Source: Rhodococcus sp. B50
Lineage (GTDB): Bacteria; Actinomycetota; Actinomycetes; Mycobacteriales; Mycobacteriaceae
Reading direction: 5' to 3'
Assembly (NCBI RefSeq): GCF_013602415.1
Contig: NZ_WPAG02000002.1
Span: 2,049,480 to 2,113,479, forward strand
Length of the DNA stretch: 64,000 nucleotides
Below the pieces are notes generated by a model. It worked only from the letters and a program-made list of their open reading frames with translations. It was not told the origin of the DNA and searched no databases. Shown here piece after piece: positions 15,628-23,162 of this stretch; positions within the stretch are counted from its first letter, which is position 1, and every line of letters starts with the position of its first letter. Position numbers and translations under genes: made by a program.

Positions 15628-16635
15628 GTGAGCGTCGCCCGCGCCGAGTTGCTCCCTCTGCCCGCGCATCGCGCGACCACGCGCGAGTTCGCGGGTGTGA
15701 GCACACAGTCCCGTGCCCTGTCCTTCTCCGTGCGCCGCACCGTGCGGCCCATCATCGAGGCGTGGTCGTATGCCCCGGTCCTCACCTGGCCGGCGACCAT
15801 GATCGACCGCCTCGCGTTCCCGCTCGTGCCGGTGCCCGGCACGCAACGCCGGCACGTCGATCTCCCGACGTGTCCCGCGGAACTGGTGTGGGCGCCGGGC
15901 ACCGCGACCCCGGTCGGTCGCGGCGGCCTGCACGGCACCGCAATCCTGTACCTGCACGGCGGTGCGTTCCTGTGTTGCGGTCTCTCCACGCACCGCCATC
16001 TGGTCTCGCGCATCTCCGCCGCCACCGGGGCACCCGCCCTGGCGGTCGGTTACCGCATGCTGCCCCGCCATCCGATCCGCCGTGCAGTCGAGGACGGACT
16101 CGACGGGTTGCGCTGGCTGGTGGCGCACGGCTGTCCGGCCGAGCGTGTCGTGATCGCCGGGGACTCCGCGGGGGGTTTCCTCACCTTCGCCGTCGCCCAC
16201 GAGGCCGTGCGGCTCGGCATCGGCCGTCCGGCCGGCACCGTCGCACTGTCACCCCTCACCGATCTCGATCCGCAGGGCAAGCTGGACCATCCCAACTCCC
16301 ACCGGTGCGCCGTCTTCCCGCGACGCGCGGTCGGGGTGCTGTCCACCCTTGTCGAACGCGCCGAGCGCCTGGGCGACGAAGGTGCCGAGCCGGTCGCCTC
16401 CCCTGTCGACCTCGACCTGTCGGAGATGCCCCCGGCGCTCATCCAGACCGGATCCGAGGAGATGACCTATGTCGACGCCGAGCTGATGGCCCGGCGTCTG
16501 CAGCTCGCCGGTGTGGCCGCCGAGCTCCAGGTGTGGGAGAAACAGGTACACGTCTTCCAGGCAGCGGCGGGGGTTGTGCCCGAGAGCGGACGTGCGATCG
16601 CCGAGATCGGCCGCTTCGTCCGTGAGCTACGGTGA
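15628..16635 (+). CDS. Alpha/beta hydrolase, HSL (acetyl esterase/lipase) family
   Basis: The 335-aa enzyme has the HSL oxyanion motif YLHGGAFLCCGL and the nucleophile elbow IAGDSAGGFL, plus a late DAELMARRL/HVFQ region that supplies the acid and His. It probably hydrolyses short- to medium-chain esters. The GTG at 15628 is chosen because GAGGAGG ends about 8 nt upstream; another GTG lies three codons earlier. The N-terminal 45 residues are basic with a mildly hydrophobic stretch (APVLTWPATM), not a clear signal peptide. Confidence 0.87.
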   Translation: MSVARAELLPLPAHRATTREFAGVSTQSRALSFSVRRTVRPIIEAWSYAPVLTWPATMIDRLAFPLVPVPGTQRRHVDLPTCPAELVWAPGTATPVGRGGLHGTAILYLHGGAFLCCGLSTHRHLVSRISAATGAPALAVGYRMLPRHPIRRAVEDGLDGLRWLVAHGCPAERVVIAGDSAGGFLTFAVAHEAVRLGIGRPAGTVALSPLTDLDPQGKLDHPNSHRCAVFPRRAVGVLSTLVERAERLGDEGAEPVASPVDLDLSEMPPALIQTGSEEMTYVDAELMARRLQLAGVAAELQVWEKQVHVFQAAAGVVPESGRAIAEIGRFVRELR

Positions 16636-16659
16636 ACCGTTCTCTCGGCCGCCTTTTCC

Positions 16660-16998
16660 TCAGGCCCGTCCGGTGAACAGGTCGTTGCGGTCCTCCCGTG
16701 CCCCCGCGCGTCTCCCTTTGCCCCATCCGACGACGGCCCTATACCGTCCGAGCTCGCCGGAGGACGTGAGCGCATCGACGTCGCGGTGTGGTGAATTCTC
16801 CTCCACTGCGGTCGAATACGGAGCCACGTAGAGAGCGTCGACGGGACAGTTGACCTCACACATGAAGCAGGTCTGGCAGTCCTCCTGATGAGCGACGACG
16901 GGAAGCCCGCCGGGTCCTCGATCGAAGACGTCGGTCGGGCACACCGTGATGCAGATGTCGCACGAGATGCACCGGTCGGCGACGATCACCTCGATCAT
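16660..16998 (-). CDS. Ferredoxin with two [4Fe-4S] clusters
   Basis: The 112-aa protein has two complete cluster motifs, CISCDICITVCP and CQTCFMCEVNCP, in the N-terminal 60 residues and a polar basic tail (about 45 residues). AGGAG is spaced 8 nt from the ATG. Its start overlaps the stop of the upstream flavoprotein gene (ATGA), so the two are made together and probably form one complex. The organisation recalls AprB or small fumarate-reductase-type iron-sulfur partners. Confidence 0.9.
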   Translation of the reverse strand: MIEVIVADRCISCDICITVCPTDVFDRGPGGLPVVAHQEDCQTCFMCEVNCPVDALYVAPYSTAVEENSPHRDVDALTSSGELGRYRAVVGWGKGRRAGAREDRNDLFTGRA

Positions 16999-18617
16999 CG
17001 GTTCGCTCCTCGTCGCGCGGACACGCCGTCGACACGGCCCGCAGGGCCACCATCGGCACGGCCCGCAGGGCCACCTTCGGCACGGACGTCCACCCGGGCC
17101 AGACTGCTCGTCACCAGACGGTGCCGGAGGCCGGGGTCGGTATCCGGGTGATCGGTGCGCACGTGCATGCCCCTCGTCTCCGTACGCGCGAGGGCTGCGT
17201 GGCTCACCAATCGGGCCACGGCGAGAAGCGCGGCACCGGACCGGGCCCGCACCAGTTCGCGCCCCCGGCCGCCGAGCACCACCGGTGCCACGGTCCACGC
17301 GTCGTCGAGTGCGGCGATGCTGTCCTGGAGACTCCGTGCCGTCCGACGGAAACTACGCCCGAGCGGCAGCGTGTGCTCCTGGACCAGACCGATGATCGAC
17401 CGGGTGGCGGTTCGATCCGGGTCCCCCTCGAGGCCCACCCCACCTATCGGTCGCGCGGCGTCGGGGACACCGCGTTGCCGGGCGAACCGCGCGGCGGCCG
17501 CCCCCGACCACGAACCCGACGACATCGCCCAGGCCCCGTTGTGGCTGCCACCGCCGCTGCGTCCACCGGTGATCAGCTCGCGCGTGGCGACGTCGCCGGC
17601 GGCGAACAGACCCGGCACCGACGTGCCGCAATCGGTACCGGTGATCCGCAGGCCACCGGTACCGCGCACGGTTCCCTCGAGCACCGCGCGGACCGGGTAC
17701 ATCTCGGTGAACTGGTCGATCCCCGCTTTGTCCAGGGGCAGGAAGTAGTTGGGTTGGGAGCGGCGCATCAGGTCGCGGTGGTCGGGATGCGCCCGGTCGA
17801 GCCGGGCGTGGACCGGGACGCCGTCGAGCAGGTACCGCATGGCGGTCGCGCGGTCGTCCCCGAGCCGCGCACCCTGATCGTCGTAGAACGTCGCGAACTG
17901 CATGAACAGACCCTTCGTATGCCCACTCCAGGACGGTGCGAGCGCGTAGGCCGACGAGAACTCCATGCCGGAGAACTCGGCACCGGCCTCGGCGGCCATC
18001 AGATGGCCGTCTCCCGTATCGACGTCGGTACCGAAGCTGCCGGAGAGGAAGGCGCATCCTCCGGTGGCCAGTACGACGGCGCCGGCACGCACCGTCCACG
18101 GCTCGTATCCCTGCCGGCGGTGGACCCCGGTCGCGCCGGCCACCACCCCGTCGGTGTCGATGAGCAACTGCAGGGCCGGCGACTGGTCCAGGATGCACAC
18201 CCCGGCGCGGTGGACCATGCGGCGCATCCGCCGCATGTACTCGGGCCCTTGCAGGCTGCCGCCCCGGCGCCGTCCGGTCTCCGGATCCACGCCGAAGGGA
18301 TAGCGCCCGTTCACGGCCAGGTCGTCGACACGCCGATAGGTCTCGTCGAGCACCCGGTGCATCCAGGCGGGTTCGGAGAGCAGTCCCCCTTCGACGTGCC
18401 GGCGGTCGACGGCCGCGGCGCGCTCGGGTCCGGGCGGCAGGTACCAGAGGTTGTTGCCGCCGGACGCGGTCGGGCCGCTCGTCCCGCAGTAGCCCTTGTC
18501 GGCGAGGACCACGCGACTGCCGGCTCGGGCGGCCGCCAGCGCCGCCCACGTACCGGCCGGTCCCCCACCGAGCACGAGGACGTCGGCGTCGATCTCCGTC
18601 CCATCGGTACCACTCAT
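16995..18617 (-). CDS. FAD-dependent oxidoreductase, fumarate reductase/AprA-like flavoprotein
   Basis: The 540-aa flavoprotein starts with an FAD dinucleotide-binding motif (DVLVLGGGPAGTWAALAAAR) and has AVVLATGGCAFLSGS and a late VPGLFAAGDVATRELITGG segment, as in the SdhA/FrdA/L-aspartate oxidase/AprA superfamily. A helical domain follows. The C-terminus is low-complexity (GGPAGRADGGPAGR) and encoded by the 24-bp tandem repeat at 17033-17080. With the coupled ferredoxin it forms a two-subunit soluble redox enzyme. The substrate is unknown: adenylylsulfate reductase-like and fumarate reductase-like activities are both possible. No membrane anchor gene is present. Confidence 0.8.
   Translation of the reverse strand: MSGTDGTEIDADVLVLGGGPAGTWAALAAARAGSRVVLADKGYCGTSGPTASGGNNLWYLPPGPERAAAVDRRHVEGGLLSEPAWMHRVLDETYRRVDDLAVNGRYPFGVDPETGRRRGGSLQGPEYMRRMRRMVHRAGVCILDQSPALQLLIDTDGVVAGATGVHRRQGYEPWTVRAGAVVLATGGCAFLSGSFGTDVDTGDGHLMAAEAGAEFSGMEFSSAYALAPSWSGHTKGLFMQFATFYDDQGARLGDDRATAMRYLLDGVPVHARLDRAHPDHRDLMRRSQPNYFLPLDKAGIDQFTEMYPVRAVLEGTVRGTGGLRITGTDCGTSVPGLFAAGDVATRELITGGRSGGGSHNGAWAMSSGSWSGAAAARFARQRGVPDAARPIGGVGLEGDPDRTATRSIIGLVQEHTLPLGRSFRRTARSLQDSIAALDDAWTVAPVVLGGRGRELVRARSGAALLAVARLVSHAALARTETRGMHVRTDHPDTDPGLRHRLVTSSLARVDVRAEGGPAGRADGGPAGRVDGVSARRGANR
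17033..17080. repeat. 24-bp tandem repeat, two copies, inside flavoprotein C-terminus
   Basis: Units at 17033-17056 and 17057-17080 differ at one position and are followed by a 5-nt partial third copy. The repeat is in frame (8 codons) and encodes the disordered tail of the flavoprotein. Confidence 0.85.
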
Positions 18618-18790
18618 ATCGAGACTCGGATCGCGTAGTCCGCCACCGCATCCGAAGTGCATAGGGGCACGCCGATCGGGGCAGCGTCCCGAGCGGACGG
18701 ATCCGCCGGCCGGACTCCGGAGAGACGGGCCGGCAGTGTCCGCACGAGACGGGTGAGGGCGTCGATCATGCGTCGATGGTCGACCACCAT
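18614..18790 (-). CDS. Possible 58-aa protein upstream of the flavoprotein
   Basis: The open frame begins MVVDHRRMIDALTRLVRTLP, has high third-position GC, and ends with its stop overlapping the flavoprotein ATG (ATGA). That coupling suggests a real first gene of the redox operon. There is no good ribosome binding site; the internal ATG at 18769 would give 51 residues. No similarity was recognised. The remaining part of the 348-bp gap, to 18965, holds promoters and no other gene. Confidence 0.35.
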   Translation of the reverse strand: MVVDHRRMIDALTRLVRTLPARLSGVRPADPSARDAAPIGVPLCTSDAVADYAIRVSI

Positions 18791-18921
18791 CGGACGGACC
18801 GACACGGTTTCGCTCGCCGGGATCGGAACACTCCGGCGGGCCGTAGCCGGCCGAGAACCCTGTGCTCCGGCGAGCCGTCGCCCTGCGACCGAGTGGAGGA
18901 AGGGCTGTCGGTGTCGGCGAC

Positions 18922-18927
18922 TAGTCT
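18922..18927 (+). promoter_or_regulatory. Possible -10 TAGTCT for the TY-Chap-like gene
   Basis: TAGTCT lies within the palindrome GACTAGTC, about 38 nt upstream of the ATG at 18966. No clear -35 element is visible. Confidence 0.3.
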
Positions 18928-18965
18928 TTCTCTCGGCTCGACCGCACAGAGAAGGGGGTCCGATC

Positions 18966-20399
18966 ATGGCCGACGCGCAGACCCGGTTCGACCAGGACGT
19001 CGATGCGGCCTGGCGCGAGTTCCGCACGCGCCTGGCCGACCATGTCGCGGCCATGAGCGACGGCGACGGCCTCGTTCTCGAACCCTTCACCGACGAGGCC
19101 GGCGGTCCGGCCGGTCCGTGCGTGCAGTTCTACGCGTGGGGAGATCGGCTCGTCCGCTGCGAGGTGCCGTCCAACGCTCACCTCGCGCCCGACCGGCATC
19201 TCACGCCGGTCGACGAGCAGATGCTCCTCGAACTCGGGCTACAGGCACCCTCCCGCGGACCGGACGATCCGGAGGACGGCGGATCCCCGGCGTTCTGGAT
19301 CGACCGGCCGGGTGGCTGGGCGGATCAGCTCGCCGTGATCGCCGTGCGTGCCCTGCGCTCGGTGTGGGGGGTTCCCCATCCCCTCTTCCTGCGGGCCGAG
19401 ACGTTCGGGACGGAACGCTCTGTCGCCGACCTCACGTCGTTCCTCGTGCCCGAGACACCGCCCGCGGGTCGCACACAGGCTGCGCAGGTACCGCTCGCGG
19501 TCGTGCCCACCGGAGACGACCACGTGCGCGAACTGATCGAATCCACCCTGCACGAGCGGATCGACGATCTTCCCGCCTGGGACGAGGACGGCGATCTCGT
19601 CCTGCAGGTCGGCGGGGTGCTGGTCTTCGTCGGTGTCGGCCCGGGCGGCGGCACCGTCGACCTGTTCGCCCCGATCGTCCATTCCATCACCGGACGCACG
19701 CGGGCCGCCGAAATCTGCACCGACCTCAACCGTCGGTGGCCGCACCTGAAGTTCGTACTGGTCGACGATCGTCTCGCGATCGTCGACCACGTTCCCGCCG
19801 CGCCGTTCGCACCGGCGCATCTGCTCGGCTCGCTCGAGACGATCACGCAGTTCCTCGACACCGTCGACGGTTCGTTCGCCGCCCATATCGGCGGCGCGTT
19901 GCTGCGCGACCAGGGATTCGACGCAGCACAGGCGGGCGCGGACGAGCCGCCCTGGGGCGATGTCTCGCAGTTGCCCGACGCCGAGGACGATCTGCCGGTG
20001 GCTCTACTCGCGGTGCGCGACTTCCATCTCGACGGTGCCACCGATGTCGGAGCGAGCACCGTCGCGGCGATCGGCGATCGCGATCCCGAACAGCTGCGGC
20101 GGTTCCTCACCATCAGTACCGAACTGCAGGTCTGGTGGGACGGCGAGTCGCACACCCGCGAAGCGGCGCTCAACACCGACGGCGCTCGCGAGGCCCGGGC
20201 GCGTGCCCTCGAATGGGAGGCGACGAGCCGTTCGCTCGCCGAGGCCCTGCAGTTCCTCGAGCAGGGCGACGGCCCCGACACGGCCGGCCGGCAAGCGTCG
20301 AAGTCGGGTTCCGGCCGCGAGACGGCGCCCGAGCAGCCCGCCCTGTTCGACAATCCCGACGAACCGACCCTCTTCGACGGTTTCGGCGACTACGCCTGA
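18966..20399 (+). CDS. TY-Chap/YbjN-like tandem-domain protein
   Basis: The 477-aa acidic protein seems to have two or more small alpha/beta domains. The first spans about residues 5-150 (FDQDVDAAWREFRTRLADHV, VQFYAWGDRLVRCEVPSN) and the second about 175-310 (VLVFVGVGPGGGTVDLFAP, LKFVLVDDRLAIVDHVP). These resemble the YbjN/type III secretion chaperone-like fold called TY-Chap in actinobacteria, from memory. A Pro/Asp-rich tail ends with PALFDNPDEPTLFDGFGDYA. The ATG follows GAAGGGGG. Such proteins are thought to bind peptides; no partner gene is adjacent. Confidence 0.55.
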   Translation: MADAQTRFDQDVDAAWREFRTRLADHVAAMSDGDGLVLEPFTDEAGGPAGPCVQFYAWGDRLVRCEVPSNAHLAPDRHLTPVDEQMLLELGLQAPSRGPDDPEDGGSPAFWIDRPGGWADQLAVIAVRALRSVWGVPHPLFLRAETFGTERSVADLTSFLVPETPPAGRTQAAQVPLAVVPTGDDHVRELIESTLHERIDDLPAWDEDGDLVLQVGGVLVFVGVGPGGGTVDLFAPIVHSITGRTRAAEICTDLNRRWPHLKFVLVDDRLAIVDHVPAAPFAPAHLLGSLETITQFLDTVDGSFAAHIGGALLRDQGFDAAQAGADEPPWGDVSQLPDAEDDLPVALLAVRDFHLDGATDVGASTVAAIGDRDPEQLRRFLTISTELQVWWDGESHTREAALNTDGAREARARALEWEATSRSLAEALQFLEQGDGPDTAGRQASKSGSGRETAPEQPALFDNPDEPTLFDGFGDYA

Positions 20400-20419
20400 A
20401 CGGACTACGCCTGGCCCGA

Positions 20420-20935
20420 CTACGACCGGGAGAGGGCGCGACGGAGCGCATCGACGGCGGTCGAGTCGAAACCGACGAACACGACGGTCTCCACGGCGGT
20501 CTGCGTCTCCCGGATCGTCGTGACGGCCTGACGGGCGGCGTCGTCGAGCGGCCAGCCGTAGATACCGGCCGAGACGAGCGGGAACGACACCGTACGGGCA
20601 CCGAGGTCGTGCGCCACGAGCAGGCTGTTGCGGTAGGCCGAGCGCAGTATCCCGGATCGATCCTCGTGCGCCGACCACACGGGGCCGACGGTATGGATCA
20701 CCCACCGCGCCGGGAGGCGGCCCGCCGGAGTTGCCACCGCGCGGCCCGGTTCGAGCCCGTCGGGTAGCGAGGTCGCGCGAAGTTCGCGGCAGGCCGCGAG
20801 GATCTCCGGGCCGCCGGCCCGGTGGATCGCACCGTCCACTCCACCGCCTCCGAGCAGGGCGGAGTTCGCGGCGTTGACGATCGCATCCACCGCGATGGTG
20901 GTGATGTCGCCGTGCGCGATATCGAGAACGGTCAC
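20420..20935 (-). CDS. Macro domain protein, probable ADP-ribose deacetylase/hydrolase
   Basis: The 171-aa protein is a complete MacroD-type domain: GDITTIAVDAIVNAANSALL, the GGGGVDGAIHRAGG loop, and VSFPLVSAGIYGWP. Family members remove ADP-ribose from proteins or deacetylate O-acetyl-ADP-ribose, which sirtuins produce. The GTG start at 20935 gives the family N-terminus TVLDIAHGDITT and lies 7 nt after a TAGGGT hexamer. It is divergent from malQ. It connects functionally with the sirtuin and ADP-ribosylglycohydrolase in this window, although they are not adjacent. Confidence 0.9.
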   Translation of the reverse strand: MTVLDIAHGDITTIAVDAIVNAANSALLGGGGVDGAIHRAGGPEILAACRELRATSLPDGLEPGRAVATPAGRLPARWVIHTVGPVWSAHEDRSGILRSAYRNSLLVAHDLGARTVSFPLVSAGIYGWPLDDAARQAVTTIRETQTAVETVVFVGFDSTAVDALRRALSRS

Positions 20936-20942
20936 CCTGTCG

Positions 20943-20948
20943 ACCCTA
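20943..20948 (-). promoter_or_regulatory. -10 element TAGGGT, likely leaderless start of macro gene
   Basis: On the minus strand TAGGGT ends 7 nt before the GTG at 20935, consistent with a leaderless or near-leaderless mRNA. Confidence 0.4.
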
Positions 20949-20996
20949 TGTTCCGCACGCTGCCCCCGAGTCGTTTTGCTGGCATGATTCAGGACC

Positions 20997-23120
20997 GTGA
21001 CGTCCTCGGCGAAACTGCGCGAACTGGCCGGAAAGCACGGTATCTCCACCACCTATACCGGATGGGGCGGCCTCGACCACGATGTCTCCGACGCGACATT
21101 GCGGCGGATACTCGCCGCGCTCGATGTCCCGGCCGCGACGGACGACGACGTCGTGACGTCGCTCACCGACTTCGACGACCGTCCGTGGCGCAGCATGCTG
21201 CCGCCCGCCCTCGTGGTCGTCGAGGGTGACGACCGGACGTTCCCGGTCCACGTGCCGCACGGCGATCCCGTGTCGGTGTGGGTGGTCACCGAGGACGGCA
21301 CGGAGATCGAGGTCGAACAACGCGACGTGTGGGTGGATCCGAGGACGGTCGACGGCCGGCTCGTGGGCCGCGCGACGTTCGCCGTTCCTCGACTGCCGCT
21401 CGGTTGGCACGTCGTACACGCCCGCAGCAACGATGTCGAGGCCACCGCGCAACTCGTGGTGACCCCACGCCGTTTGTCCACCGCCGACCGGTTGCTCGAG
21501 AAGAAGCGGTGGGGGCTTGCGGCCCAGGTCTATTCGGTGCGCAGCCGCCGGTCGTGGGGCATCGGAGATTTCGCCGACCTGGCGGATCTGGCGGCGATCA
21601 CGGCCGGTTACGGCGGCGACTTCGTCCTGATCAATCCCGTGCACGCGGCGGAGCCGGTACCCCCGCACGAGCCCTCGCCCTATCTGCCGTCGTCGCGGCG
21701 CTTCGTCGACCCGCTGTATCTGCGGGTCGAGGATGTCCCGGAGACGGCGTATCTTCCCGTAAAACACCGCAAGGAGCTCGACGAGAACGCGCAGCGCGCG
21801 GCGAAGGCGAACCGGAAGGCGCGCCGTCTCGATCGCGATGCGACCTTCCGCGCAAAGCTCGACGTCCTCGAGCGCGTGTACCGGGTGCCGCTCGGCCCTG
21901 CTCGGCGGGCGCGGTACGAGGCGTTCTGCGCCGAGGGCGGGCAGGCGCTCGACGACTTCGCGTTGTGGTGCGCGCTGTACGAGAAGTTCGGCGACCGCGC
22001 CGACCGGTGGGCATCGCGCGCTCCGAGTCCGGACGACCCGAAGGTCGACCGGCTGCGCGAGCGACTCGCGTCTCGGATCGACTTCCACCGGTGGCTGCAG
22101 TGGCTGTGCGACGAGCAGCTCGCGGCAGCACAAACCGCCTCGCTCGCCGCGGGTTCCGAGATCGGCATCGTGCACGACCTCGCAGTGGGGGTCGGCCCGC
22201 ACGGCGCCGACGCGTGGACACTGGGTGATGCGCTGGCCACGGGCGTCACGGTGGGCGCTCCCGCCGACGACTTCAACCGCAACGGCCAGAACTGGAATCA
22301 GCCGCCCTGGCGCCCGGATCGGCTCGCGGAGCTGGGATACATTCCCTACCGCGATGTGGTGCGGTCGGCGTTGCGGCACGCGGGTGGGGTCCGGGCCGAT
22401 CACATCCTGGGTCTGTTCCGCACCTGGTGGGTGCCGAACGGGATGTCGCCGGCGGACGGCGCGTACGTCCGCAGCGACCACGAGGCGCTCGTCGGCATCC
22501 TGGCGCTCGAGGCGCATCGCGCCGGTGCCGTGGTGGTGGGTGAGGACCTCGGGGTGTTCGAGGAGTGGGTGCAGGAGTATCTCGCCGAGCGGGGTATCGC
22601 CGGTACGTCGATCCTGTGGTTCGAACGCGACGAGGAGTCCCCTCGCGGGCCGGAGACCTACCGTTCCCTGTGCCTGACGTCGGTGACCACGCACGACCTT
22701 CCGCCCACCGCGGGTTATCTGGCGGGCGATCACGTCCGGCTGCGTTCGCAGCTCGGTCTGCTCGAAGGCGATCTCGACACCGAGCTCGCCGACGCGGCTG
22801 CCGAACGCGACTCGGTTCTCGCACTGGCGGTCGAACGGGGCCTGCTGGACGAGGGCGAGACGGACGTCGAACGGCAGGTCGAGGCGCTGCACCGGCTGAT
22901 CGCGGCGAGTCCGTCTGCGCTGCTGGGTGTTTCACTGGCCGATGTGACCGGCGAACGTCGCAGTCAGAACCAGCCGGGCACGGTCGACGAGTATCCGAAT
23001 TGGCGGGTTCCGCTCGCCGACGAGCGCGGCAAGGTCGTCTTCGTCGAGGATCTCGTCGAGCACGACGGATTCGCGAGGCTGGCCCGCGCGGTGTCCGGGG
23101 ACGCCGCACCGGTGGAGTGA
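20997..23120 (+). CDS. malQ: 4-alpha-glucanotransferase (amylomaltase)
   Basis: The 707-aa GH77 enzyme has the long actinobacterial N-terminal extension (about 170 residues, beta-rich) before the catalytic barrel. The barrel shows RRSWGIGDFADLADLA, the Asp-nucleophile region GVRADHILGLFRTWW, the acid/base GEDLGVFEEWVQEY, and TTHDLPPTAGYL. It transfers alpha-1,4-glucan segments in maltodextrin and glycogen metabolism. The GTG start is in frame with the family N-terminus. The end of the gene faces fadD15 convergently. Confidence 0.95.
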   Translation: MTSSAKLRELAGKHGISTTYTGWGGLDHDVSDATLRRILAALDVPAATDDDVVTSLTDFDDRPWRSMLPPALVVVEGDDRTFPVHVPHGDPVSVWVVTEDGTEIEVEQRDVWVDPRTVDGRLVGRATFAVPRLPLGWHVVHARSNDVEATAQLVVTPRRLSTADRLLEKKRWGLAAQVYSVRSRRSWGIGDFADLADLAAITAGYGGDFVLINPVHAAEPVPPHEPSPYLPSSRRFVDPLYLRVEDVPETAYLPVKHRKELDENAQRAAKANRKARRLDRDATFRAKLDVLERVYRVPLGPARRARYEAFCAEGGQALDDFALWCALYEKFGDRADRWASRAPSPDDPKVDRLRERLASRIDFHRWLQWLCDEQLAAAQTASLAAGSEIGIVHDLAVGVGPHGADAWTLGDALATGVTVGAPADDFNRNGQNWNQPPWRPDRLAELGYIPYRDVVRSALRHAGGVRADHILGLFRTWWVPNGMSPADGAYVRSDHEALVGILALEAHRAGAVVVGEDLGVFEEWVQEYLAERGIAGTSILWFERDEESPRGPETYRSLCLTSVTTHDLPPTAGYLAGDHVRLRSQLGLLEGDLDTELADAAAERDSVLALAVERGLLDEGETDVERQVEALHRLIAASPSALLGVSLADVTGERRSQNQPGTVDEYPNWRVPLADERGKVVFVEDLVEHDGFARLARAVSGDAAPVE

Positions 23121-23140
23121 CACCGCCTCACGATCGCGGC

Positions 23141-23155
23141 GGGAGGACACCTCCC
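23141..23155. terminator. Short hairpin in malQ-fadD15 convergent gap
   Basis: GGGAGG-ACA-CCTCCC forms a 6-bp stem with a 3-nt loop in the 42-bp gap between converging genes. It is weak, but nothing else in the gap can serve as a terminator. Confidence 0.35.
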
Positions 23156-23162
23156 TGGCGCG

